A stretch of 64,000 bases of DNA from Sipunculus nudus (GCA_026874595.1 CM049316.1:2482001-2546000); one strand, 5' to 3'; positions 49,218-59,945 are shown, counted from the stretch's first letter. Numbers and translations: made by a program. Notes: a model not told the origin generated them from the sequence alone.

Positions 49218-49490
49218 TCAGTGTATGTCCTGTATTTGCTCCAATGCCTTAATAACTGTAATTTCCAGGCGACATAGCTTGTGTTCGACTAAAAATTGTG
49301 CCTTGTGGACATTGACTGGCAAGTGATCTATCCTCTTCATAGACGAGATCTCGCGTGAGGAGAATGCGACATTACCTCCATCCAGGTCACTGATGTGACA
49401 CCCTTGATGGTTACCCTGCGTTCTGACGATAACGTCTTCGGGGAGGGACTGAGTGTCACTGTGTACATATACAGGCGTTCCAATTCCTTG
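49218..49490 (-). CDS. Candidate terminal exon of an unrecognised gene
   Basis: On the minus strand a frame runs from a plausible acceptor (CTTCTTTTGCAAG) at about 49490 to a TGA at 49218-49220. The approximately 89 residues have balanced, protein-like composition (TPVYVHSDTQSLPEDVIVR, DLDGGNVAFSSREI, HLPVNVHKAQFLVEHKLCRL), unlike the repeat ORFs around it. I do not recognise the family. No upstream exon was identified: the region above is filled by a MITE and the 5-bp-TSD element. It could be a real last exon, a decayed gene copy, or chance. Confidence 0.4.
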   Translation of the reverse strand, partial: QGIGTPVYVHSDTQSLPEDVIVRTQGNHQGCHISDLDGGNVAFSSREISSMKRIDHLPVNVHKAQFLVEHKLCRLEITVIKALEQIQDIH

Positions 49491-49576
49491 CAAAAGAAGT
49501 TTTTTTTTTGCGAAGCGTTTAAGAACGCCGGACTCCTATGCGATTCCACGATCGTCCCACATATTTGACAGATCTT

Positions 49577-49622
49577 TATATATATATATATAATATATAT
49601 GTGTGTGTGTGTGTGGGTGTGT
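49577..49622. repeat. (TA)n/(GT)n compound microsatellite
   Basis: Short TA run followed by GT dinucleotides. Confidence 0.9.
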
Positions 49623-49668
49623 GTTCGTAAGTACCATTTGCCCAGGGGTAAGCCGATAGTGTGCCACT

Positions 49669-49890
49669 CAGAAGCGGATCCAGGGGAGAGTTCAGGGGGT
49701 CAGGACCCCCCCCCCTTAATAGCCGACGCAGCCTTTTCAAAAAGAGTTTCGGACCACTTTTTGCCGGCCAGTCCCCCCCCCCCCCCCAACCCCATCCCCC
49801 TTAATCCGAACCGGGGACCTTTTTTTTAGGATTTTCATTAGTCCTCCTGTGTTTGACCCCTCCTTTTCCTTAATCCTGGATCCGCCCCTG
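49669..49890. mobile_element. MITE, 222 bp, TSD CCACT
   Basis: Inverted ends CAGAAGCGGATCCAGG and (complement of the right end) CAGGGGCGGATCCAGG, flanked by exact CCACT at 49664-49668 and 49891-49895. The interior has two C runs. Same end motif and duplication length as the MITE at 49068, so one family. Confidence 0.75.
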
Positions 49891-50753
49891 CCACTCTACC
49901 CCCACCCCTCACGGCTACTGACTACGCCCCTGTTTCCTCTTTCTGCCGCCGTCTCGGAGTCTCACTCAGACACCTACAAGTACCCGTTTGCCTCCGTGAA
50001 CAGCCGTGTAGCAGCTATCAGACACCCAGCCTACAGGATTGGTGACAGGAGCATACAAAATTGTTGCCTTTACATTTAGCCGCCATGTTAAGAAAGCAGG
50101 GCCGTACGCTCTGGCGGGGCAGGGGGGGCAGCTGCCCCCCTGATATCTGAGGTGCCTAAAAAAATTGAACATCCAAAGAAAAAATATTGAACTCTTTGAT
50201 TAGCATCCAAAGTAGCAAACAGCAAGACGTGCATAGCAGTGTATTCCCAATGCCCCCCCCCCCCCCCCTCACATGCAGCACACCCACTGTGTACACAAGC
50301 TGTAGGCTGGAGGACAAGATAGCCCTGGTCAGGCAGCAGTAAAGTCAGGGCCACTTAAACAAGATGATGAAGTGTCCTGTGCTCCTACAATGTGCAGGTC
50401 AGCAGGTCAGCCTGCTGGGCACACCCTGTGGCTGAACCTGACACAGTTCTGCCCTCCAGGGTTCATGTTACAATCACTGGGTAGGACCCTTGCACCGGTC
50501 ACATATGTTTATAGCAGCTTCACAGGACAGTACAGGGGCTGTCTTACCGGAGTCACATACATGTTGTTCTTCAAGAATGTAATCCCACAAAAAGCGCAAG
50601 ATATCTGATTTTTTCAGTACCGTTACCAGTCAATCTTTTGAGGATCCCTTCGTTCAGAGCAGGTATGTACATTGACCACCTTTCTATAAGAAAACATGTT
50701 AACAAAGACATTCCCAAACAAAGTTGGCAATACAAGTAAAGTATGATATATAT

Positions 50754-51087
50754 TGTAATGATTTTATATCTTATAGCAGTTAGGAATCTGTATACCAGTA
50801 GATAATTGAGTGGTCTTAATTGATTACCGCAGGCAGCTGGGAACCCCTGCTGTGAGGTGACAGTGACCAGCTTGTGTGTACTGGTGCCCCAGGCTCATAG
50901 GGGTCACCCAGAGGATAACAGGCCTGTTGCTGACATGATAGATTAGGGGGTGTGTATGTGTGATATATCCATGTATGCAGGGGTGGGGTCCTCACCCGGC
51001 AGTGTATCTTTGATTTTTGACCAGTAAAGACCTAGTAGAAAATCAGCAGTGCTTTTCTTCTGTTTGTGAACTCGGTTGCACGTTACA
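50754..51087 (+). repeat. 5' LTR
   Basis: Begins TGTAATGATT and ends GCACGTTACA. Identical to the 3' LTR except for one T/C difference near the right end. Confidence 0.95.
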
Positions 51088-51088
51088 T

Positions 51089-51106
51089 TGGTGGCAGCGG
51101 TGGGAT
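51089..51106 (+). promoter_or_regulatory. Primer-binding site, tRNA-Leu type
   Basis: TGGTGGCAGCGGTGGGAT, one base after the LTR, is complementary over 18 nt to the 3' end of animal tRNA-Leu of the kind ending ...CCGCTGCCACCA (tRNA sequence from memory). Confidence 0.75.
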
Positions 51107-51122
51107 ATATTACCCAGAAAAC

Positions 51123-52202
51123 ATGTCTAGTGATGAAGAAGTTGTGTTTAAGCAGACTGTTGACACAAATGAAGTAAAACCATCGCCCCAAGTGTCAGGG
51201 GACTGGTTTGATAGACTGGAAGAAAGACTCTGTAATAAGGTGGGGGAACAACTGGAAAACATGTGGCTAAAAGTAGATCATGTAGCCAGGAAGATGTCGG
51301 AGAAACATGATGCACTCCTACACCTAGAAAAACAACAAGGTGGTAGTAAATCAGAAGGTCTGGACGATACTGATACAAAACATCCTGTTGTAGTTCGGAC
51401 AACACCTATGGTTAAAACAACAGTAAGACCACCCCTTTATGATGGAAGTAGCCCATGGGAGGACTACGAAACACAGTTTGGTATCATATCAGACTTAAAT
51501 GCCTGGAAAACAGAAGAAAAAGCTATGCATTTAGCTGCAAGCCTAGCAGGTCCAGCTTGTGGAGTTTTAGCAGACTTAGATCAGCCTGGACAGCGTAATT
51601 ATGATTGCCTTGTGACAGCCATGCGTTTAAGGTATGGAGTAGATCAGCAGGCTGAACTCTTCCGTGCGCAGTTGAAAACTCTTGTCAGGAGACAGGACGA
51701 AAGCCTACAGGAGCTGGCACAAAATATCAAAAGACTAACAAGGATGGCTTACCCAGATGCTACGACGAAACTTCGGGACACGCTGGCATGTGACCATTTT
51801 GTGGATGCCATACCTGACAGGGATACACGCTGGAAAATTAAACAATCTCGCCCCACTTCATTTGAGGAAACTTTAAAAATCGCAATGGAGTTGGAGGCTT
51901 TCCAGCAAGCAGCAAGTCAAGGTGGGAGACAAATAAGGGCAGCACATCCTCAAGTAAGTACAGCACACACCCCACATCTTAAAGACACCATAAGGCAAGT
52001 ACTACAAGAAGAACTGAGAAATATGAGAATCAGAGACAGTCCAAATAGGAATGTCGCCTGTTGGGAATGTGGTGTAGTTGGCCACATTCGTCGTAATTGT
52101 CCCCATATCCAAAGACAGAGAACAGATAACAGACAAGTGCAGCAGGGAAACGACCAAATGTCAAGTTCACAGGCCGAAACTTGGCAGGACAGGAGGCAAT
52201 AA
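51123..52202 (+). CDS. gag: gag polyprotein, intact
   Basis: 359 residues from the first ATG after the primer-binding site (51123) to TAA at 52200-52202. The frame is open slightly upstream, but only from a GTG in the LTR, so the ATG is preferred. The middle is a capsid-like region (PLYDGSSPWEDYETQF, then LVTAMRLRYG and FRAQLKTL), typical of metazoan Ty3/gypsy gag. Near the carboxyl end is one CCHC zinc knuckle, Cys313-Cys316-His321-Cys326 (CX2CX4HX4C), for RNA binding. No stops or frameshifts. It overlaps the integrase frame by 73 nt in the -1 phase. Confidence 0.92.
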   Translation: MSSDEEVVFKQTVDTNEVKPSPQVSGDWFDRLEERLCNKVGEQLENMWLKVDHVARKMSEKHDALLHLEKQQGGSKSEGLDDTDTKHPVVVRTTPMVKTTVRPPLYDGSSPWEDYETQFGIISDLNAWKTEEKAMHLAASLAGPACGVLADLDQPGQRNYDCLVTAMRLRYGVDQQAELFRAQLKTLVRRQDESLQELAQNIKRLTRMAYPDATTKLRDTLACDHFVDAIPDRDTRWKIKQSRPTSFEETLKIAMELEAFQQAASQGGRQIRAAHPQVSTAHTPHLKDTIRQVLQEELRNMRIRDSPNRNVACWECGVVGHIRRNCPHIQRQRTDNRQVQQGNDQMSSSQAETWQDRRQ

Positions 52203-53887
52203 ATTCTGTATTGCCCGAATTTAGGCCTACGGCACCCCATGCTAAAACCAGTACCCTGGACTCTATAGGTGATGGGCTACTTATCAGTGGAAACATTGAA
52301 GAAGAAAAAGGAAATGGTGAGCCAGTGCGACAAGCAAGGGTTGTTCAAAAGCCTACATCATCAACCTGCAAGTATGCAATATTCACAAATATTCTACAGT
52401 TTTTCATACTGACCTGGCTATGCATGAAAAGCTCCTTCAGCCAATTAGTTACAACATGTAAGATCAGTGATAATAGAGAAAATAAATGTGCTGCCTTAAC
52501 AAGAAGCCAGAACAGGGATCACTGTCATGATGAACCGTGGGTCCAGACATGGACAAACATAGAGCTACGAGATTCCCAGTTAAATGACCGTGAGCTGTGT
52601 AAAGTGATTGCCTGGAAGGAGGCTAACACAGAGAGGCCAGCATGGTCAGAGGTGTCCTCAGCCGGCCCTAAGTTAAAGTCATACTGGTCCCAGTGGGAGC
52701 TGCTTGTGATAAGGGATGGTGTATTATATCGGCAGTGGGAGTCTGTGTCTGGTGAGAGCTTCACATACAAATTAGTGGTCCCAATAGATTTAAGGCCTAC
52801 TGTTTTAAAGCAGCTTCATAATTCAATCACTGGTGGTCATCTGGGGGTTAATAAAACATTAGCTAAGATCAGAGACAGATACCACTGGGTTGGTCTGCGT
52901 ACAGATGTGGAAAAGTGGTGTAGGCAATGTGAGACTTGTGCTAAAAGGAAGAAAGCAACTCGGTCAGGCAAGGCACCAATGCAGACATATAATGTGGGTG
53001 CTCCCATGGAAAGAACCGCCATTGATATCCTAGGACCCCTCCCTGAAAGTGCACAAGGAAATAGGTTTATCCTTGTGGTATCTGATTATTTTACAAAGTG
53101 GACTGAAGCATTTCCTTTAAAACATCAAGAAGCTTCAACAGTCGCTGATGTGTTGGTTAAGCAGTACTTTTCGAGGTTTGGATTGCCATCACAGCTACAT
53201 TCCGATCAAGGTAGGAATTTTGAAGCCAAATTGTTTAAGGAGATGTGTCAGCTTCTTGATATTGACAAGACGCGTACCACAGCCCTTCACCCACAATCTG
53301 ATGGCATGGTGGAACGGTTTAATAGAACTTTAGAAGACATGCTATCAAAATATGTAAATCAAAATCAAAGGGACTGGGATGAACACTTGTCTTTGCTTAT
53401 GATGGCCTACCGCTCTTCTGTTCATGAAACCACTGGTCATACACCATGCCAGCTAATGCTGGGCAGAAATCCGAAACTTCCCATTGAAATGGTAATGGGC
53501 AGTCCTGTAGAACCAACTGTGAATGATGTGTCGGAGTATGTGTACTCACTACAACAGGGAATGTCAAAAATACATGAATTTGCGCGGCAAAATATTAAAT
53601 CCATGTCGGACAAACAGAAAAAGAATTATGATCATCGTGCGGCTTCTGTGTGTTACAAAACAGGTGATGCTGTGTGGCTGTATAACCCTCAGCGCAAGAA
53701 AGGACTCACGCCAAAACTACAGTTTTTATGGGATGGACCTTATGTCATTATAAATAGACTCAGTGATGTGGTGTACAGAATTAAGAAAAATCAAAAAGCC
53801 ACTCCTAAAGTGGTCCATGTTGACAGGCTAAAGCCATATCAAGGTGAAAACAAACCCGATTGGTTCCAGACTGATGCAAAAAATTGA
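52130..53887 (+). CDS. pol remnant: integrase with GPY/F module, no RT
   Basis: The frame opens after a stop at 52127-52129, lies in the -1 frame relative to gag, and ends TGA at 53885-53887. It has no ATG at its start, so expression probably uses -1 frameshifting at GGGAAAC (52145-52151). After a pre-integrase spacer (VIRDGVLYRQWES) come the HHCC zinc domain (His codons 52817 and 52838; Cys codons in WCRQCETC at 52919-52939) and the catalytic triad Asp 53024, Asp 53204 and Glu 53312 (D,D35E). The carboxyl GPY/F module (FLWDGPYVI) precedes VVHVDRLKPY. All catalytic residues are present. Protease, RT and RNase H are absent. The deletion appears to begin soon after the gag overlap and to end after RNase H. 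Confidence 0.92.
   Translation, partial: QTSAAGKRPNVKFTGRNLAGQEAINSVLPEFRPTAPHAKTSTLDSIGDGLLISGNIEEEKGNGEPVRQARVVQKPTSSTCKYAIFTNILQFFILTWLCMKSSFSQLVTTCKISDNRENKCAALTRSQNRDHCHDEPWVQTWTNIELRDSQLNDRELCKVIAWKEANTERPAWSEVSSAGPKLKSYWSQWELLVIRDGVLYRQWESVSGESFTYKLVVPIDLRPTVLKQLHNSITGGHLGVNKTLAKIRDRYHWVGLRTDVEKWCRQCETCAKRKKATRSGKAPMQTYNVGAPMERTAIDILGPLPESAQGNRFILVVSDYFTKWTEAFPLKHQEASTVADVLVKQYFSRFGLPSQLHSDQGRNFEAKLFKEMCQLLDIDKTRTTALHPQSDGMVERFNRTLEDMLSKYVNQNQRDWDEHLSLLMMAYRSSVHETTGHTPCQLMLGRNPKLPIEMVMGSPVEPTVNDVSEYVYSLQQGMSKIHEFARQNIKSMSDKQKKNYDHRAASVCYKTGDAVWLYNPQRKKGLTPKLQFLWDGPYVIINRLSDVVYRIKKNQKATPKVVHVDRLKPYQGENKPDWFQTDAKN
52145..52151 (+). promoter_or_regulatory. -1 frameshift slippery site GGGAAAC
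   Basis: Fits X XXY YYZ in the gag frame (G GGA AAC), lies within the 73-nt gag/pol overlap, and a -1 shift there enters the integrase frame with no stop. No stimulatory structure was modelled. Confidence 0.7.
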
Positions 53888-54232
53888 ATTTATTATTACG
53901 CAGTTTTACTGAGATTGTAATCAGCGTAATATTTACTTGTATTATTATTTTTTTTATGTTGTTATTCTAGTTTCAGGCGGATGGTTATATTACAAGAACC
54001 ACTTGTCATGTTTATTTTCCAAGTGTTCAACTTTGTAAGAGTAAAATATTAGTAAGACTACAGTGGTCACCTCTTGGAGTTCATAGCAATGTTGTTTAGT
54101 AAATTCCCCTCAATTAACTTTGAATGTGACTGTAAGTACCTAAGTTTATATTCATTCAAATCTCTGTTATATCATTGTTATATCTCAATTATAATTTCAT
54201 TTCTTTGAATGCGAGGACGCATTCTTTCTTTT

Positions 54233-54242
54233 AAGGGGGGAG
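54233..54242 (+). promoter_or_regulatory. Polypurine tract
   Basis: AAGGGGGGAG just before the 3' LTR (which starts at 54246), the plus-strand priming site of LTR retroelements. Confidence 0.8.
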
Positions 54243-54245
54243 CAG

Positions 54246-54579
54246 TGTAATGATTTTATATCTTATAGCAGTTAGGAATCTGTATACCAGTAGATAATTG
54301 AGTGGTCTTAATTGATTACCGCAGGCAGCTGGGAACCCCTGCTGTGAGGTGACAGTGACCAGCTTGTGTGTACTGGTGCCCCAGGCTCATAGGGGTCACC
54401 CAGAGGATAACAGGCCTGTTGCTGACATGATAGATTAGGGGGTGTGTATGTGTGATATATCCATGTATGCAGGGGTGGGGTCCTCACCCGGCAGTGTATC
54501 TTTGATTTTTGACCAGTAAAGACCTAGTAGAAAACCAGCAGTGCTTTTCTTCTGTTTGTGAACTCGGTTGCACGTTACA
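54246..54579 (+). repeat. 3' LTR
   Basis: TGTAATGATT to GCACGTTACA. 333 of 334 positions match the 5' LTR by eye. Confidence 0.95.
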
Positions 54580-55712
54580 ATATGTATTACCAGCATAGAC
54601 TTCGAAGTTTCAGTCTTTTATTATTCAACTTTGATTGGTCCCATTTGTTATATAGGATCATATTACAGAAATCATAGATCTTAGTTATTTTCTGAACAGC
54701 TATTTAAAAATATGGAACTCTTGTGCAGCTTATTGTTATTAGGAAGTGGCTAAACAGAGAGCAGGGTGCTATCTGTTTAGTCCACAGGCTAATGAATGAA
54801 TGCTCTAATAAAGTAATATCAGTGTGATTCTCAGTAATTTCCGTTAGTATTTTGACATTTCACAATATGGTGCTGACTTTCCAAATTAGATATTTTGCTG
54901 GTGTATATTTAAGAATGACCTTTAGTGTGGACATTTCTTGTATCATCTCTGAGCACAAGAGGCTCAACAGCTTTAATTGTGTGTGGCGTAAGACTGTATG
55001 ATTACCTTTGATCAATTACTAGCTGATCCTTGGCCATTTATTCGACCTAATAGACATATTTAACATATTTATTTGACAAACAGTTGTTTTTACACACTAA
55101 TTACTTGTTTGCTCATAAGCAAATTATGCTTCACTTTTGATTAACTTTAATCAACGAATCTGCAGACATATTTTTATTTGACATCTCACGAGTATTTTGT
55201 GCTTTTACACATTGTTTGTTTGCTCAAAACGTGCACTTTTCATACTTGATCATCATACTTATTACATGTCAACAGAAAAATATCTTATTTGATAAGTCAA
55301 CAATATACTATTAGGTCATTATTAGAATAATAATGGAAATCTCTATTTTTCATACTGATATTAAAGCATACATTCATTTGCCGGCAGCTTATCCTGCTTG
55401 CTAGACTGCCAGCAAGGTCGATTTTCCTACAAATGTGTATCTACTGATTTCAATATTTGAGACAGAAAATGCGATAGATCAAGAATCAATAATGATGTAA
55501 TTATGTTAATTTGGAGCAAGTAAAATGTTTAAAAGTGGTTGTGTATATTTGATGATAAAATTTGCTCTGTTGGGCTTGAAAGTGTACCAAAAGCATTCTT
55601 TTCAACTACATATTTTCAAAATTTTCCACACCGTGGCAGGGGGAGGGCCCCCTCCCACACCTACCCCCCCCCTCAGGGGCTTCACCCCTTCGGCCACGGG
55701 TTTGCACTACTT

Positions 55713-55718
<6 letters not shown>

Positions 55719-55744
<26 letters not shown>
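55719..55744. repeat. Poly-C tract
   Basis: About 26 C residues just inside the right end of the GAAAG-flanked element. Confidence 0.9.
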
Positions 55745-55776
55745 GCACAATTTGTCCAGCGTACGGCCCTGGAAAG

Positions 55777-57178
55777 GGAGTAAAATGATAACAAATTTTC
55801 ATTTTTACTGAGCAAGCCTTAAAGTGATCGGGTTCAATACAAGGTTAGCGCGTTCACCAAATCATCGCCATTATTACATGTCACTATACGGTGCGTGTTC
55901 ACCGCGCTCGATTGAGATTTGGTTCGTGGGACACCGACCTTGACCCGCGAAATGCTGTCAGCGGTACTGTGTTGACACAGCGGTTAGGGCTTAGGCCTAT
56001 GCTTTTTATGGGTACCGGTATTTTCGGAAATATTTCATTTAGTCTCTTTTAGTCTACCTTTATTTTTAGCCACTATAGAACGCGGGCTTCAGGGGTCACT
56101 CACGCACTGTCTCGACGAGGTTATGACTATGAGTGTACATACGGACGGACCGTTATTTTGATGTTTAGGAATTATGTAGTGGAGGAGAGTGTAAGTGGCA
56201 GATATAAATGCATATCCTATGGTTGTTGGGTTGAAGCCCGCGTTTTATAGCAGTACCGTATTTTTTAAGCTTTTGCCTACCTGTAGTGTTGTCAGCTGGA
56301 TCACACTTGCCCTGTCTAAAGTCTCTTGGAACCACGCCGGTTTGTTGTCAAATACTCGCACCGTCGGATCTTATCAAACGCCTGGTGACCTGATTCAACT
56401 GGAGCCTCAGCGCAGAACCAAGAATGCCTGGAAGGCATTTTACAAAGGGCTACTGGCGGCAAGTCAACCAAATCCGCTTTCACTTTTCATACAGTAGTGG
56501 CGTAGGCACTTGACACAATATTACAGTAATACCGTATAGATTTGTAAAAACAGGCTTGCATTTGTAAAAACAGGCTTACGGAAACATGTTATGTGAACTA
56601 AACAAATTCAAATGTTCAGATTAATTAGTTTGAATGGGCTTGATGTAAAAGAAGTTGGTATGTTCATGCATGCATTTCTAAATATACCGTACGCGTTGTT
56701 AAGACCCATGAAAATGTGATAATCGGCCATCTTTAATATACTGCAGTAACGACAATATTGTATAAACACGGCTCATATTGTAAAAATCCAAAGCGTCAAC
56801 ATTGTTATATTAAAAACGGCCCATATTTTATTAACGGTCAGTATTGTTAATTAATTAGTCCCATATTGTAATAATCTTACCATATGTCAATTAAGTGTTG
56901 CTCTAGATTTATTAATTAAATCTATTAAAGAGAACACTGAACAAGTTTTTGGGCTTCGGTTTGTACAGCACACTCCACATTTGAGAAAGAACAACCCAGG
57001 ATTGTGATTATATAAGTATATAATTATACTAACATCAAGAGATAATAATACATTTGAAACTATTAAACCGTAAAAAGCACATATGAATGTATCATCACTT
57101 AGGCCTAGTCCATATCTATTCTTATACCCTAACCAGGCTAACCTTATTGTCGAATGTCCATTGTTTGTGTTTCTTCCT
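55777..57178. other. Intergenic DNA with an inverted-repeat element
   Basis: No gene is supported. The 100-codon ORF at 56195-56497 overlaps the right arm of the inverted repeat listed next and has no family features. Confidence 0.35.
56073..56250. repeat. 178-bp inverted-repeat element
   Basis: Left arm CTATAGAACGCGGGCTTCA and right arm complement CTATAAAACGCGGGCTTCA match 18 of 19 bases. No target duplication is visible, so it may be an old MITE or a chance hairpin. Confidence 0.5.
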
Positions 57179-57360
57179 TGGGTAAATCCGTATATTAATC
57201 AAATATAAAAGTTATTCCAGTTTAGCACTTGTATATCTCCATCCATGAGTAAATCCATTTGTGAGTCAAATATAAAAGTTATTCCAGTTTAGCACTTGTA
57301 TATTTTCTTTTCATTAGTAAATCCATTTGAGAGTTAAATATAAAAGTTATTCCAGTCTCA
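57179..57360 (+). repeat. Three-unit, approximately 65-bp tandem repeat
   Basis: Three copies of GTAAATCC...AATATAAAAGTTATTCCAG followed by TTTAGCACTTGTATAT in the first two. Confidence 0.85.
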
Positions 57361-57368
57361 CACACAAT

Positions 57369-57369
57369 A

Positions 57370-57432
<63 letters not shown>

Positions 57433-57438
57433 TATATA
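57369..57438. repeat. (TA)n microsatellite
   Basis: About 70 bp of TA with one CACA interruption near the end. Confidence 0.97.
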
Positions 57439-59944
57439 AAAATTCCTGTTTGTTGCACTGTATCACTTCTGATGTATTTTATTCCTTTTAACTTAGTTTC
57501 ACGTTATAATTACTTGGGTCCATTTTTGCTTCCTGTGGCCAATCATATATCACTCTTGAATTTTTGCTGGTGGTGGTCTAAATGTGAGCGCCCCCCTTCT
57601 GGATTATCGTGGTCTTTTATAGATTATTTACTTTTTGATTGGCAAGTTCATGCCCCGCCTTGAATCACTAAAGACTAACCAATAAGGAAGAAGGAACCCT
57701 CTGGTTCCCAGGCATTATTCCAACCATTTATCTATAGAAACATTAACTAAGTTCAAAGGAAATACCATCTTAAGGAAATGTCACCCCACCCAAAATCCCT
57801 TTCATATAAGAGTAGCAACAAATCAAGCTTAATGTATTCTGTCACTGGGACAGTACTGTCCACTGCCCTAATGGCGTGGTCCTTGACCATATATGGTGCC
57901 TGTTACATGCTGGACCACACTGAACAGCTGTACACAAGCCCATTATCGGGAACAGACATACCAAATAGAAATATTAACCACATACAAAAAATAACATAAA
58001 TTATATGAATAAACAGATTAAAATGAATATTATTTAACCAACACGCCTTGATATTCTTGACACCATACCAATATTGTAGTAAAACTCAGAAGAAGGAAAA
58101 ATTGCCAATAATGTAATAAAAAACATTTAAAGCTCAAGAATGAATCCCAAAACTAATTCATCAATGAAAGTATTTTGGAACTCATTGCATGAGATCGAGC
58201 GTTTGAGACTAAAATTATGAAATGCTGTTTCAAGTATGCCGATATATGTCTTGAAGAAAATGTCTTTTCAAACTTTGTCTGGTAAATCGAAGAGGATATT
58301 TGTCTTATAATAAGGTCTGACTCCAGAAATGTTAAACATAGTAAAGCATAGTTCATTGTTGACCCCGAGTGTCTCCTACACAAAGCTCCAGGAATACAAC
58401 CTGTCAGATATTTTAAATACGTCCAGCGAATCACAAATTATACTCAAGTGCATGCTCAAGTACTTATATTAATGTAATGTACTTATATTAGTGAATCTAT
58501 GGAAGGTTATAATTATTAAAATAATGACACAGCAAAAACATTTTTACACTCAACAACGAATTATGATACAATTATACAAGGCAATTATAATATGAAACAG
58601 CTTTATTAGTTGAACTGACGTTGGATCATAAGGCTGGGAACTGCCCCCCCCCCCCCCCCCCATTATTTGTTCGCCTTATATTATTGTTTCATTTAAGAAA
58701 AAAAGCAGTGACAGACATGTTATCTTTGGTTTCAAAAGATGGAATCCAGCATTGTTCTTTTAATTCAGTGATAGTAATGACTGCTTTTTAACAGGCCATG
58801 TTTATTTAATGTATTTTTTGTTTTTAATGCAAATGAAAAAAAATAATTTTAAAGATTTATGAATATTCAAAGATATTTTTAACCACTTATCAGCTCTGAA
58901 GAGTACGTGTGTATACATGCCAATCATAGACGTGTAAAATCAGGGATATTATGAAAAGAAAGGCAGTGCTCAGGATGCCCAGCACTGCATCATGATTCAG
59001 TTTAGAGCGTTACTAAAATAGCTTGTTTCATTACCTGGATAAATGGGCCTATTATATAAATCTAACTTATTTAAATAATGTTATATTTTGAATAAAAGAA
59101 TTGTATTAATACAGTAAATTAACCTTTTTAAAAAGATACCCGAAGACAGTTAGGAGTTAGGTGATTCCATTATCCATAACTGTATCAATGTCAGCCGAGC
59201 TTATTTTCGTTTTTTCCCCTACTATCGCTCACATAACATTGTTTCCCATGAGATTTTATAAATTATCATTTGCCATTCTACATGATCTCGGAATTTAACA
59301 TGTTCTGTTATTATACAATGACAGCAAATGTCAGTCAGTCATATAAGTATTTGTTCAGCTTCCAAGTCCTGTCATTAATTGCTTGCCGTCAGCTACGGGT
59401 TGGCGGATGCACCGTTGCTCACGTACTGTGCATGTGTACAGGTTATGCTGTACAACTACAGATTTATTAGCGGAAATGATGCAGGATATAACAATTAATT
59501 TTTAGAACAGCGCGGACAAGTTATTGGTTTTAAAATAATTTCAGCAAAACGACCCTGGTTCCGGGATACAAAATGAGGCTAAAAAATGATTTTACCCTTT
59601 GCGATGGGTATTTAGCGTAATAAGGTGGACTCACTGTTGTTCTGTTCCTACTTAAATATCCATGTCATATTCTTGGTCATTCCTTTCCCCTCGAAGCTTT
59701 TCAAAGCTTTGCCATATGTTGATTGTTCATTCTTGACTCAGTTCTACTGGTTTGAAAACGGGCAAAATCATTGTATGTAAATGTTGTGGCATAGGTTTCC
59801 CGCCAAAACCATCCACTACATGCAGACTAAGAAATGTTAAAGGCGCATATGCAGGTTCATTGGAATGGTCTATAGGCTCTCGGACAATCCGGGTCGGCAT
59901 CTCTGAACTGTTGAATACTCTACGACCGTTATAATCATTGAACC
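57439..59944. other. AT-rich intergenic DNA
   Basis: No gene is supported on either strand. A C run lies at about 58645-58661. ORFs at 57778, 58153 and 59270 have no recognisable features. Confidence 0.35.
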
Positions 59945-59945
59945 A

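Larger units (their letters stand above)
50754..54579 (+). mobile_element. Ty3/gypsy LTR retrotransposon lacking PR-RT-RNase H
   Basis: 3.83 kb: 5' LTR, primer-binding site, gag, integrase, polypurine tract, 3' LTR. The 334-bp LTRs differ at one position (T in the 5' copy, C in the 3' copy), so insertion was recent. Flanking ATAT at 50750-50753 and 54580-54583 is a possible 4-bp duplication, though the left flank is TA-rich. The only coding content between gag and integrase is about 600 nt, too short for protease, RT and RNase H, and no DTG, YxDD or RNase H motif is seen. Movement would need enzymes from a full-length relative. Confidence 0.93.
50097..55771. mobile_element. TIR element, TSD GAAAG, split by an LTR retrotransposon
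   Basis: The left end CAGGGCCGTACGCTCTGG and right end (complement) CAGGGCCGTACGCTGG share 14 bases. Exact 5-bp duplications GAAAG lie at 50092-50096 and 55772-55776. Without the Ty3/gypsy insertion (50754-54579) the element is about 1.85 kb. No transposase ORF is recognisable. CAG-type, GC-rich ends recall hAT-like elements, but a 5-bp duplication is not the usual 8 bp, so the superfamily is left open. Confidence 0.65.

Noticed and set aside
49849-50079. Plus-strand ORF with SESHSDTYKYPFASVNSRVA
   Set aside because: The first part lies in the MITE, and the opposite strand is equally open. No family recognised.
56195-56497. 100-codon plus-strand ORF
   Set aside because: It overlaps one arm of an inverted repeat and has no recognisable features.
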